Source of the DNA: Cladophialophora immunda | Lineage: Eukaryota; Ascomycota; Eurotiomycetes; Chaetothyriales; Herpotrichiellaceae | Direction: 5' to 3' | Assembly: GCF_000835495.1 (NCBI RefSeq) | Contig: NW_015622542.1 | Coordinates: forward strand, 2,006,485-2,070,484 | DNA length: 64,000 nucleotides | In this document: positions 40,939 to 50,920 of the stretch, piece after piece | Layout: every line of letters begins with the position of its first letter | Numbering within the stretch: position 1 is the first letter of the stretch | Notes under the pieces: model-generated | Database searches by the model: none | Told to the model about the DNA's origin: nothing | The model's input: the letters and a program-made list of their open reading frames with translations, nothing else | Program-made: the position numbers and the translations under genes

Positions 40939-42242
40939 TCAAATATCGGCCTTCAGGACGAAGCGGTACGAACAATCGCCTTGATGCAGTCTTCGCAGCG
41001 CCATGCCCGCGTCCTTCATCGGGAGTACCTCGATCCAGGCTCGGATGTTCTTGTCGGCGGCAAACTCGAGCATCTCTCGCATCTGCCTGCTGCTGCCGAT
41101 CATGGAACCCACGATTGCCTTGTTGGCGCCCACCAGGATACCTGGAGGAATCTCTGGCAGATTCTGCTCGCCCAGGCCGACCAAGGCAAACTGGCCTCCG
41201 ACGTCGAGCAACTGAAGATACTTCTCCAAGGGCATGTCGTTGGCGAATGTCGTCGAGATGATGAGGTCGAGGGAGCTTTTGTTTTGCTCGGCCCAGTCAA
41301 CGTCGTTGGTGGTGACGATGAACCCGGTGGCTCCCATCTTCGCAGCGTCTGCCTGTTTGCGCGGACTGTGTGAGATGGCTGTCACCTCGGCGCCCATGGC
41401 TGAAGCAAACAAGACGGCGAAATGGCCCAGTCCTCCGATTCCGACGACGCCCACTCTCTTTCCAGGCCCCACGCCCGCCGCCTTCAAAGGACTAAACACC
41501 GTAAGACCTGCGCAGAGCATGGGCGCGGCATGTTCGGGCGGCAAGGTAGAGGGAATGGGAAAGACGAGGTCTTGGTGGCATCGTTTGTAGTTGGCGTAGC
41601 CGCCGAATGATATGGATCCGTCGGGATACTTGGAGTTGTATGTCTCGACAAGGTCCGCCTACACATCAGATCGAGTCAGTACTATTTGTTCCCGCGATTC
41701 CTCCCCAGGGGAGACATAGTTCTCGGGCTGACTGTACACAATAGTTTTCTCGGTCGCTCTGACACAGCCTGCAGGCACCACATGTTGCTGAGAGAACTCC
41801 AACCCCGACCACCTGTCCGATGTGGAATTTGGATGGGTCAACCAGCTCGCCCATGCGGACTATCTTGCCCACGATCTCATGGCCCGTGATGACCGGGTAC
41901 ATTGTTTCTGGCTGTTGTTTTGTAAGAGTGCCAGATCAGCAAACCTGGTTGTTGCACGCTTGATTCCTCGGACAAGAAACCACTCACCCAGCCATCATTC
42001 CCCGCCCCAGCGCGGGCGGTGAGCAAGTCACTGGCACAGACGCCGCAATAGTCGATCTTGACGTCGATGTCATGGCTGCCAAAGGGCACGGGATCGAAGT
42101 CGATGAGCTGGGGACTGGACCATTCGGAGGACGAGGTGACGGCGTATCCTGTGAACACACACCCGTTAGTCAGGGGGGAGGACATGCGGTGATCTGGGCC
42201 AGTCCGTCAAAGTACTGTACCCTTGAAGGAATCGGACGACAT
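40939..42242 (-). CDS. Zinc-dependent alcohol dehydrogenase, cinnamyl-alcohol type (NADP)
   Basis: Four exons: 42242-42221 (22 nt only), 42148-41988, 41911-41738 and 41658-40939, giving 358 aa. The tiny first exon joins to give SFKGYAVTSSSEW, the family N-terminus. An alternative in-frame ATG at 42185 lies inside the intron and would give a wrong start. Catalytic-zinc ligands are in YCGVCASD and the ITGHEIVG motif. Structural-zinc cysteines are in CGACRLCQSDRENYC. The dinucleotide fold is GVVGIGGLGHFAV. The C-terminal part keeps WIEVLPMKDAGMALRRL. This class (yeast ADH6/ADH7 relatives) reduces aromatic and aliphatic aldehydes using NADPH. A Zn2Cys6 gene abuts the 3' end. Substrate unknown. 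Confidence 0.9.
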
Positions 42243-42779
42243 TGCTTTGGTACAACCAGCCACGTCTCCGGAGGAGTTATCGCAGGCGAATCAGATGGAA
42301 TAGCAGCCAGGGTGACAGGGCAACGATAGTGATAACCCAGACATTCTGTCCGTCCTGCCCTCCCGCCTCGAACTGGATCAATATCTATATGTACCGCCAG
42401 TCTGCCATTCTCATCGGGCTTAGCCTATGTAGCAACTCTGTTAACCAGGAACATTTGCAACAATGCCACATTTAGCAAGCGGGTGGGTAAACCCATCTGA
42501 GTCCCAGGTGTCATCTCCGTTGACTCTGCCATCAAACTCTGGTCATGTCCGCCGATCGTGTATTTTGCCATTCTGGGGTATGCGAACCGCGATTGCCGCT
42601 GGGCTAGTTGGACGCGTTTACCCGCGCCCTGTTCTATTCGTTGACGCGGTGTCGATGCCCAGGATGAGTCCGAATCGAGTGAGTGGATGATAAGACGACC
42701 GACCTGTGTGCAACATAACGGTGGCATGAAGCATCGGGGGAGGTGCTGATCAGACAGTCAAGATACGAGTTATCTCACC
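42243..42779. other. Intergenic region
   Basis: Between the dehydrogenase start and a dioxygenase relic. I looked here for the missing N-terminal half of the dioxygenase (an HxD motif) and did not find it. No gene seen. Confidence 0.5.
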
Positions 42780-43135
42780 ATGAGTACCGCTACCACCAGG
42801 TTCATCCCCGGCAGCCACCTCGAGGCCACCGAGCTCGAGCCCGGCGACGGCTTCAAGATGCTCTCGAGCTGTTATCACGGGGGCAGCGTCGACGTGACCG
42901 AAGACCAGGAACGTCTTCTGTTCAGCTGTTTCATGTGCGCTGGCTTTGACAGAGCCGACATCTGAGTGGTGCCCAATCATGGGAGGTGTCTCTCCTGGGT
43001 GTTTTGTGCTGTGGACGACTCTGCTGACCCAAGACTCTCTGTCCGGCATCATTTAGCCCATGCTCGGCTGGGTCGACTTCAAGGATCCTCGCGTCGTGCT
43101 GGATCCGGCAGGCTCGCGCGCGGATGGACTGTAGG
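42780..43135 (+). pseudogene. Phytanoyl-CoA dioxygenase (PhyH) relic, C-terminal part
   Basis: The open frame at 42780-42965 encodes ATTRFIPGSHL, then LEPGDGFKMLSSCYHGG and TEDQERLLFSCFM. This matches the C-terminal core of fungal PhyH-family Fe(II)/2-oxoglutarate dioxygenases, including the distal iron-binding His and the 2-oxoglutarate-binding Arg. It ends in a stop where family members continue with an L/RQEEN segment. A second piece at about 43058-43135, after a TTTAG acceptor-like site, reads PMLGWVDFKDPRVVLDP, resembling the family's last block. Missing are the whole N-terminal half with the HxD motif and about 15-20 residues after PGSHL. A functional enzyme is unlikely, so I call it a decayed fragment. 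An expressed short protein cannot be excluded. Confidence 0.65.
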
Positions 43136-43606
43136 GTTTTCTCACCGCAGCTTTGTCCATGCCAACACAACTCCGTCCTCGGCCTCAGCCTCAGCCTCAT
43201 CTCGACCAGGATCTGTGACGGGCGTGCATGTGCGTTCAGGCCTGTTTGGAGGCTGCAAGGGTGAAGGGATGTCTTGGAGACTAGCGACATGGACTTCATG
43301 ATGCGCCAAAAGCCCCTGCGTGTCGGAATGTAGTAAGGCGGTCTGCACTGACTGGCGATGGATGAGGTGTTTGCGCAAAGTTGGAGCCCTGACTTCACGG
43401 GAATGTGTATGGAGGAATGCGGGAGGCGTATTCTACCTACAGCCTCGCGGCGCCGGCCAAGTGCCACGGCGCGAGCCATTGACACGATCTATTCGCGTAC
43501 AAGCTTGGTGGCGGCTACACTGATTCTCAAGCAGTATCGACCGCCTCGGTCCTTTCAGACCCTTGCAAAGTGGCATGTATTATTACGACTTGTCACCCTC
43601 CAAAAT
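43136..43606. other. Intergenic region
   Basis: Between the PhyH relic and the 3' end of the CorA-like gene. No further PhyH-like sequence and no gene recognised. Confidence 0.5.
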
Positions 43607-44969
43607 CTACGGCCCTTCAGACTTCCAACTCGGCTCTCTCGCCTTCCCCTGCTTGTCTCCCCGGTGTTGCCCGTACCACCAACAGATCAGGGTCAAAACC
43701 GTCAATGGCACGGTGATGACCCAGTAGATCCAGAACCGGTCCGACATCATCCAGTGCTTCTCCCCCGTCGCGTCGTCCACGTTGAGCGTGAAAAAGCTCA
43801 TGCTGAAGATCGTCTGCCGTTGGGGCCTCGTTAACGACTCTGCATGGATAACCCAACCGAGCGCTCGGGAAGAGGGGACTTACGCAAACAAATGTCGCAG
43901 GGAGGAAGGCAAGCGTAACCACCGCAATGGTCTTCATCGAGGCACTGTCGCTGCGTGCGGCGCTGCTTATCTCCATCGTCGCCCGAGTGTCCCGTTGGAC
44001 CACGAGATTAAAACCCTGGGTCCTGAGTGTCAGCTGGATCCATAAAGCGGCAGTGAACAGACGACGTACCAGGGTGATCTCGTGCGACAGCCTCTCATTG
44101 AGAGACTTCGCTCGTCGGCCGAAGTTCTGGAGAAGTCCAAGCCAAAACCGCATCTCGGTGTGAGGGCAGTTTGGATTCGGCGAATGGCCAGATGCACCTG
44201 CACATTCGCACGCCTTACCCGAACTTGAACGGTGGTCAACCAACAGCGTGTTAACTGTGTCAGCAGCCACGGAGAGCACTTCGCAAGTGTGTATGATGTG
44301 TCGAGCCAGATCATGTAATCGAGGGAAATCGAGGCCCGACTCGAGATAGCGAGCGGCAGATCGTATCTAAAAGGAATTCCGGAGCATTGATAAGCAAATC
44401 TGTCGGGTCACGAACACACTGTGGTGAAATACCTTTTCAAGCTCCCTGACCTTATCCCTCAGAGTCCAGACCGAGACGTCGTACAGCCTCGACACCTCTG
44501 CGACAACCGCGCACTGCAAGAAAGCCATGGCGTCCTTTGGCGGGTCGTTTCGCCCCGAGTTCAGGGCCTCGAGTAGTCCGTTCTGGAATGCTGGCGGCGT
44601 GTCGATGCAGAAAGCCACCGAGGCCCCGCTGGAAAGAACGTACATGAAAAATTCCATCTCATACCATTCGTAGACGTATTCTTGTTGGAAAGTATTCGCT
44701 CCGGCTCGCAGTTGCTTGACCAGAAACTGGAACCACGAGGCTGCAGAATTATATGTTAGCATTGGGCGTGTGAAGATGTCGCTTTGATCTGATGGGGAGG
44801 CCTACTGTCCACCAGCGTCTTCTGGTCCTTGTCGAGGCCGCGTGCACTGCCGGCGTAGCCGTTTGCTTCGCGGCAGGTCTTTGTCCACAGCATTGGCGGA
44901 TACGCCCAGTCGGAGCATATAAGATCCCTCAGGTGGTTGTCTTTGCCCAAGAGATCCCATTTTGCGAAG
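43607..44969 (-). CDS. CorA-like divalent-cation transporter, 5' end unresolved
   Basis: Supported exons: 44969-44806, 44740-44433, 44366-44070, 44015-43884 and 43813-43607; phases agree. They encode YPPMLWTKTCREANGYAGSA and SWFQFLVKQL, then SVWTLRDKVRELEK, NERLSHEITLGFNLVVQRDT, and the C-terminal pair of membrane segments TIAVVTLAFLPATFVC|TIFSMSFF and WIYWVITVPLTVLTLICWW. This is the fungal CorA-like architecture: a long cytosolic part and two C-terminal helices. The strict CorA GMN motif after the first helix is absent, as in many fungal CorA-like proteins, so ion transport itself is not assured. The first visible exon starts at an acceptor, so at least one upstream exon is missing; I could not identify it in 44970-45500. 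A 22-residue Cys/Pro-rich insert precedes MRFWLGLLQNF. Confidence 0.75.
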
Positions 44970-46583
44970 CTGGACCACAATTGTCAAGAGTTCGCTCCGT
45001 AAACGGCGGGGAGGGAGCGCCTAACACAAACTGAACACCCTGCTGTGGCCGAGTCTGCCGAGCAATAAGTCTCTTGCGTGGCCACGGATCATCCTATCAG
45101 TAACTAACCCCAAGAAATGTACTTGCATTGACAGAGGTCTTCTCAAACCTCCCATCGACTGTAGGGCGTCCACCAGGTCAGTTCGACAGTGCTCTCTGGA
45201 GATCTCGGGGGTGGTGCCAGGGTAGGGCCCGAACCTTGTTTGAGGATTACTAAAGATGCCATCCCCTATATTCGAGATACGGGAGAATTCGCTGCGGAGA
45301 TTGACATGACATTCTCTGAAAGCTCCAAGGAGGAGAAATGTGGAAGGTCGACTGGGAGATGAGGCTGAGGATGCCTGCTAGACCGACCTGATATATGCAT
45401 TTTCCTTCGGCCTGCTGGGGGCTGTGAAAACGGGGCCAAAGGGTGGCTTGAGGCGCTAACAAGCGGTGCTGGGACTGCCACGCAGGAGTTGTACAACATT
45501 AAATGCTGCGCCTTGGCCAGCTACAGTAGGTAGCGTTAGGCAAGGCGGAGGGCTGTTTGCTGTACCCCCATTGCGCCAGCTGCTCTTCAATTGGCTGGTA
45601 TCGTCGGAGCTCGTTTCGAGACGCAGCCAGCATGACTGTTAAATAACGATGTTGCCAGACACGGTTTCACAGAGAGGCAACCCTCATTCGCTAGGGACAC
45701 GCTGGCAATCTGTCTCATCAAGGCCCACGGAGGACGGTAGTTTACAACAGGAGGCAGGGGTATCAACAACCCTTGCGCACCATGCAAAGCTCCTGTTTGG
45801 CAGAATCTGGTGCCATTCCAGCCATAGTGTCTGAGCTGCTTCAAAGTCTTGGGACTCACGATCCTTGATGGCCTCAACATCTTCCCACCGGCCCAAGACT
45901 TGAGCCACCTGGTATTTTTATTGCATGGTTGAGGTGGTTCGTCAATGGATCTTGCCGGTCTGCCACGTTCGGCGGTCCAGACCGTTCGAAGATATTCTCG
46001 AAGCTAAATCGCTTGAATTTGTTACAGGGAAGATTTGTAGGGAGCACAAGCATGACGGTTCCTCGAACTGCTTCCATGCGAAGACTGTCGACCCGGGGCA
46101 CGATTGTGGGAAAATGACGGTTGAGGTTAGGGAGGTGTTGACCGGCTCTCTTCTGATGTTAGATCAGAAGTTATCGAGGGAAAGTTAATTCAGGGTCAAT
46201 CGCGTCGACTTTCCACGAGACGTCAAAGCGTGACGCTATCTTTTGAGTTGAGCCTGCAAGTCATCAAACGGAGCGACCCGGTGTCAGCGGAGGTATCCAT
46301 GATGACCTGATCGCATCTTCAGTAGCAAGAAGGCAGTGTTTGGGAGACAGGATAGGCACAGATTTGTGAATGACGAAAGATGTGAGAGAAGATGGTACAA
46401 CTGGGAAAGAAAAACTTGAAGCTGAAGGTTGAGAAAGCTATGCCTGCCCTCGCAGCCTCGCAGCCTCGCAACCTCGCCGAGCCAAAAGCATCCCGCAACA
46501 GGTGGAAACCGACGGACAATCCAAAGTCTTCCTTTCTCTTCCTCTCTTTCCCCCCTCCCTTTCGGCCTCTGACCACAATTATC
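44970..46583. other. Gene-poor region upstream of the CorA-like gene
   Basis: Should contain the missing first exon and promoter of the CorA-like gene. Short open frames on the minus strand (for example around 45684-46101) have no recognised domain; they might be decayed coding sequence. No repeat or RNA gene seen. Confidence 0.4.
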
Positions 46584-47599
46584 TCACGAGCAGATCGTCC
46601 TCTTGAGAAACGCCACTTCCTTGGGATGCAAGATGTCCCTCGCCGAACCCATCAACTCGTAATGATCCGCATCCACCAGAACCAGGTCCTTGGGCTCACT
46701 CAGCTTCGCGTACCACCTCATGGTCATGTCGGGAGGGCTGTTGGTGTCCCTCGAGGCCACTTCGAACAGAGCGGGCGTCGGAGTCAAGTTGTCGAGATGT
46801 GAGACGGGAAGGGCAAACGTTGAGACATCCTCAAGACTGCGTGGGAAGCTCTGTCAGCTGGGAATCATTTTTTGACAACGTTGAGCCTCCAACCAGAGGA
46901 TACCTAAGAGGGAGGGCTGACAGAAACTCACCTTCGTAGGGTCAACTCATTCTTCCAACTCGACCCGTTGGCCTCCCACTGAGAGAAGAAATTCCACGAC
47001 TCCTGACTCGGCAACGTCGCCTGCACCCCGGGCTGGTTGGTCACCACGGGCACGGTGATCGGATCCTTCCCTTCGGCCCGCGCAAGACGATCCATCTCAA
47101 ACATGCCCTGCATGGCCAACACGGCGTGAGGCGGCGCCATCCTCCTCACGATCTCGGTCCCGTCCATCCCCGGGCCCAGCGCGACGACCGCTTTGACCCG
47201 TCGATCCGTCGCCGCGACATACACAGCCTCGGCCGCGGAGAGGGAATACCCCCACAGCGCGATCTTGGACCTGTCCACCTCCTCCCGGGTCTGCACGTAC
47301 GTGATGGCGTCACGCATGTCGTTGCTCTGCAGCCAGGTGATGACCTCCTGCCTGGGCTGTCCCGGGGCGGCGTCTGAGGCGCCGAACCCTCGATGGTCGT
47401 ACACGAGGCAGGTGATCTGCAGTTCCTCGGCGAACTTGGTGGCCAGCTCTGACAGGCCCATTTCCTTGATGCACGACAAGCCGTGGGTAAGAATCAGACA
47501 TGGCAGTTTCGTGGCCCCCGTCGAAGAGCTGGGGGTGAAGAACCACCCGCGGAGGGTGACTGCGTCGGAAGTCTTGAAAGAGACGTCTGTTCGAGACAT
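46584..47599 (-). CDS. Alpha/beta hydrolase (AF380/serine-aminopeptidase-like fold)
   Basis: Exons 47599-46932 and 46836-46584, with a GTGAGT donor and GCAG acceptor, give 306 aa. The fold's landmarks are in order: CLILTHGLSCIKEMG (oxyanion region), YDHRGFGASD, IALWGYSLSAAEAVYV with the nucleophile Ser in GYSLS, a candidate acid in the second half, and DADHYELM with the catalytic His near the C-terminus. A mid-protein PVVTNQPGVQATLPSQESW resembles fungal polyketide-transferase-like hydrolases. No signal peptide, so cytosolic. The N-terminus VSFKTSDAVTLRGWFF is normal for the family, supporting ATG 47599. Neighbours give no pathway context. Reaction unknown: ester or thioester hydrolysis or acyl transfer. 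Confidence 0.85.
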
Positions 47600-49515
47600 C
47601 TTGACCGGCTGCTGCTTGGTCGCTGCGATGTCGTCTTTCTAGGAGTAGAATCAGAAGGGTGACAAGAGTCTCTGTGTCTTATGCTCAAGCCTTTATATCG
47701 AGGTTGCTGACCGGGAGAGCGTGTGCTAGCACCAGTAATCACGAGCTGTCATCCACGAAATACCTTCATGTCCCTAGTCGTCCACTTATATATACACACA
47801 TCAGTTTTAGCCCATGCCTCTTAACCCACCTCTAAGATATTAGGTACCCATCCAACCATCCACGCATAAGACCTGTGGATGCAACCCGAGCTCGGTTCTC
47901 GAAGGCCATATTCATTCCTCCAAAGTCAGCTTTCGCCACAACGGGAGGTTACAACGCCCTCTCTCCCATCCACCGGCTTCCAACCAAAGCAATCTGACGA
48001 GGCGAATATATGTCCTCGTGGGCTGATCTTTCGCCTAAGCCTTTGGCCCTGAAGCCGCGACGTAGCGCGTGAGGAAAGGCGGGACGACAATGCTTTCTCA
48101 TAGCTCGCCCTAACTAGCTACATTACCTACAAACCCAGCTCGATCAACAGGATAATAATACACGTCGAATCTGGTGCTTGAGATCAAAGGTCTAGTGGTC
48201 GACAGGTACCGCACTTGTCAGCACTCTAACCAGGTCTTTGTAACCCGTCGTGCCCGTCTCAGCCCCAAAAACAGATAACGTAGCCTTGCCGCTCTCGGGC
48301 GAGAGAACGAGGTCATCTATATTACCGTTTTTCTCTCACTTCGTGACGGTGAGATTTTCTCTTGGCCTCCTCGTAGAGTCTCAGCATCACTTGCTCAAGC
48401 GGCCGCCTCGACCGGGGACTGCGGACGCGATCCCGTATTGCTACTTATATTAATAGTCTCTCAAGTGCCCGAATTCAGAACATCTCACCCGCTCAAAAGC
48501 GTGCCCGACCTGTCTGCAACAGCCAATCACAGCCTCGTTCAAGGTGCGCTCAGAATCAGTGCGCTCAATATCCCTCTTTGGACAATGCTGACCGAGTCTC
48601 TCAAGAGTCTCTTCCCAATGACGTTCCCGTTCCAGCCTGGAAATGTAGCCGGATAAATTCCCACAAAAGCAACGTATTTGTGCGCGAGCCTGTAAGCTGA
48701 TTCGGGGGAGATGCGGAAGCAGTGCCCACCTGTCTTCGACCGTTCTGGACTGTTTTCTTCTCTCCAGAAGTATGTGGACCTACATCGTGGAATACGAAAT
48801 AGTCCAGTGTCCGACGGAACGCTCATCTACCCCTTGGCTGCCCATATTTCGTCGCGGGCTCACTCGCGGCCGCCTCCTGTCATCACCTTAAGAACACGAA
48901 GGGGGACTAGGGAGATTATCGCCGTTGTGGGGACCACGAAATGACTGTCAAAGCTGCAGGATCAGGATAGATCAGTTGGTGCTGACGGTGGTGACCGAGT
49001 CAACGTATTAGTACGGCTCTTAGCCCTACCAGAAAGCTCGGTGTCATCTCTGTCCAAACATCGCTTCTGCGACGTCTGAATGCCATGTTCTGGCACCGGT
49101 CACTTGGGCAGACCCTAGCCGGAATGAAAACCCGCCTTGCCAGACCAACACATGAACATGTCAAGAGGAGAAGAATGGCATCAACTGAAAAGTCAAGGAA
49201 ACATGTTTCATTTGTATGCCTATCCACACGCAAGCGAGCTCTGAGGAGCTCTGTTCGCTCTCAACCACAATCTGCCAGTACTAGATCTTTCCCAACACAA
49301 GAAACCCAGGACCCCCACACTCCAGATGCGCACGCGCTTCTTTTGTTTTGTGAGAACTGAGTCACAAACCTCCCCAGTCTTGTTGTGTGTTTCGTTAAAA
49401 AGAGAGTTGATCGCTCAGAAAAAGGGCCCGACGAGCACAAGGTTCGAGACATCGCCCGTCGCATATTAAGCTATTCTAAGTTGAGCGAAAACGCAACGCC
49501 ATGAGACCCAATGTT
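47600..49515. other. Long intergenic region (1.9 kb)
   Basis: Between the hydrolase promoter and the 3' end of ECM33. Short unrelated open frames only. Nothing supported. Confidence 0.5.
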
Positions 49516-50920
49516 TTAGAGGAAAAAGATGGCAGCGATCAAAGCACCGAGACCGGTGATCGGGGTGCCAGGGCCAAAGGTAACAGCAGCGTTGCTGCTG
49601 CTGCTGCCGGAGCTGCTTGTCGAGGTGGATGAAGTACCGCCGCTCGTGGCAGTGGGGTTGGTCTCAGGGTTTGCCTTGTTGGTGAGGCAGGTGTTGACAC
49701 CCTTGATGACGCCATTGTCATGAGCCTGGTCGAAGAGCTGGCAGATAGTTTGGTTGGTCGACGTCGTCTGCACATTGGATCCGCCTCGGACGTCGTTGAG
49801 TTTAGGCATGGTGACGCTGCAATCCATGTTAGCACCAAACACCCAAGGACATCAGGACATCAAATTGGCTCCGAAACACGTACCTGGAAAATGTTCCTGC
49901 AAAGTCGAGGGCACCGACAATCGTCTGCAGCTTGGGCACACCATTAATGGCCTTCAAGTTCGTGTTGTTTGCAACCAGGAAACCACCACCAATGATTGTC
50001 AGGGAGGGGAAGGAGAAGCTGGCCAAGCTGGGGCTGTCAACGAAGGCCAAAGTGCCGCCAGTCTGGGTCAGGTTCGGCGCAGCGAACGTTTGGAAGTTGT
50101 CCGAGTAGAAGCCCATGGACCCAGCCACGTTGGAGAGAGACGGCATGTCGATCTTGCTGACGTTTCGGAACGTCAGGTTGGCAGCATCCTGGAGGTTAGG
50201 GAAAGAGATGGACAGGTCCCGGCCGTTGGCAGAGAAGGAGAGCGCATTGGTGACGTTGGTCAAATCATTGACATTGACATCGGTGAGGTAGGGGTTGTTG
50301 TTGATGTTCATGCTTCCAACAGCTGTCAATTCAATGCCATTTATGTTGTTCAATTGAGTGTTGGAGATGTAGACATTGTTCGCTCTCTGGATGCCCTGGG
50401 CCATATTAAGGCTCTGCAGGGCAGGGAGACCAACCCAGTTGATATTGTTCACACCGGTGAGGGAGTCAAATTGCAGGGTGGAGAGGATGGTGAGGCCACT
50501 CAGGCTCCACGTTCCTTGGATGGTGTTGATCTGATCCGAGGTGATGGCGGTCAGTTGAGTGGCGTTGTTGCAGGTCAAGTCGCCGGTGATCTGTTGAACC
50601 CCGTTGAGGGCGATTTGCCCCGACGCCGTGGGATCGATGATAACATCTCCGTCATATGTTTCACAGTTGGCAATTTGTTCAGCATCGGCGCTGGTCACAA
50701 TGGTGATCGAGGGCCCGTTGCAGATGTCATTGCTGCCGCCGTTCTGTGCTGAAGGGACGTTAGCTCAACCAATCTTCTCAACTTTGCCGCTTGTGAGGAC
50801 CAGCCCTTGTGCAGTTCAACCACGATGCCCTGAAACCAAGGCTTGTTGGGGAAGTGAGGACGTACCCAACACCGAGCTCGCAAGCGCGAGGGTAGGAATG
50901 ATGAATTTTGCGAAGGTCAT
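49516..50920 (-). CDS. ecm33: GPI-anchored cell-wall protein of the ECM33/SPS2 family
   Basis: Exons 50920-50866, 50748-49884 and 49816-49516, with GTACGT donors at both introns, give 406 aa. The N-terminus MTFAKFIIPTLALASSVLA is a signal peptide. Next comes a receptor-L-like repeat domain with recurring L-x-x-L/I-x-L beta-solenoid units (GDLTCNNATQLTAI, LSGLTILSTLQFDSLTGV, MNINNNPYLTDVNV, NLTFRNVSKIDMPSLSNV) and many N-glycosylation sites. The end is Ser/Thr-rich with a hydrophobic tail (GLGALIAAIFFL) after small residues, a GPI-attachment signal. Family members are needed for normal cell-wall structure in yeasts and moulds. The third exon supplies the GPI signal, so a model without it would look secreted and soluble. 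The 332-aa plus-strand frame across this gene is a shadow. Confidence 0.93.

Noticed and set aside
44107..44171. Possible 65-nt intron in the CorA-like gene
   Set aside because: The only acceptor breaks phase, while reading through stays in frame to MRFWLGLLQNF, so the Cys/Pro-rich insert is kept as coding.
29200..47599. Classical secondary-metabolite gene cluster
   Set aside because: Regulators, dehydrogenase, hydrolase, PhyH relic and DUF3445 are suggestive, but no polyketide synthase, peptide synthetase, terpene cyclase or DMAT gene is present in the window.
49754..50752. 332-aa open frame on the plus strand
   Set aside because: Antisense to ECM33; its repetitive Val/Asp composition mirrors the solenoid repeats of the real gene.
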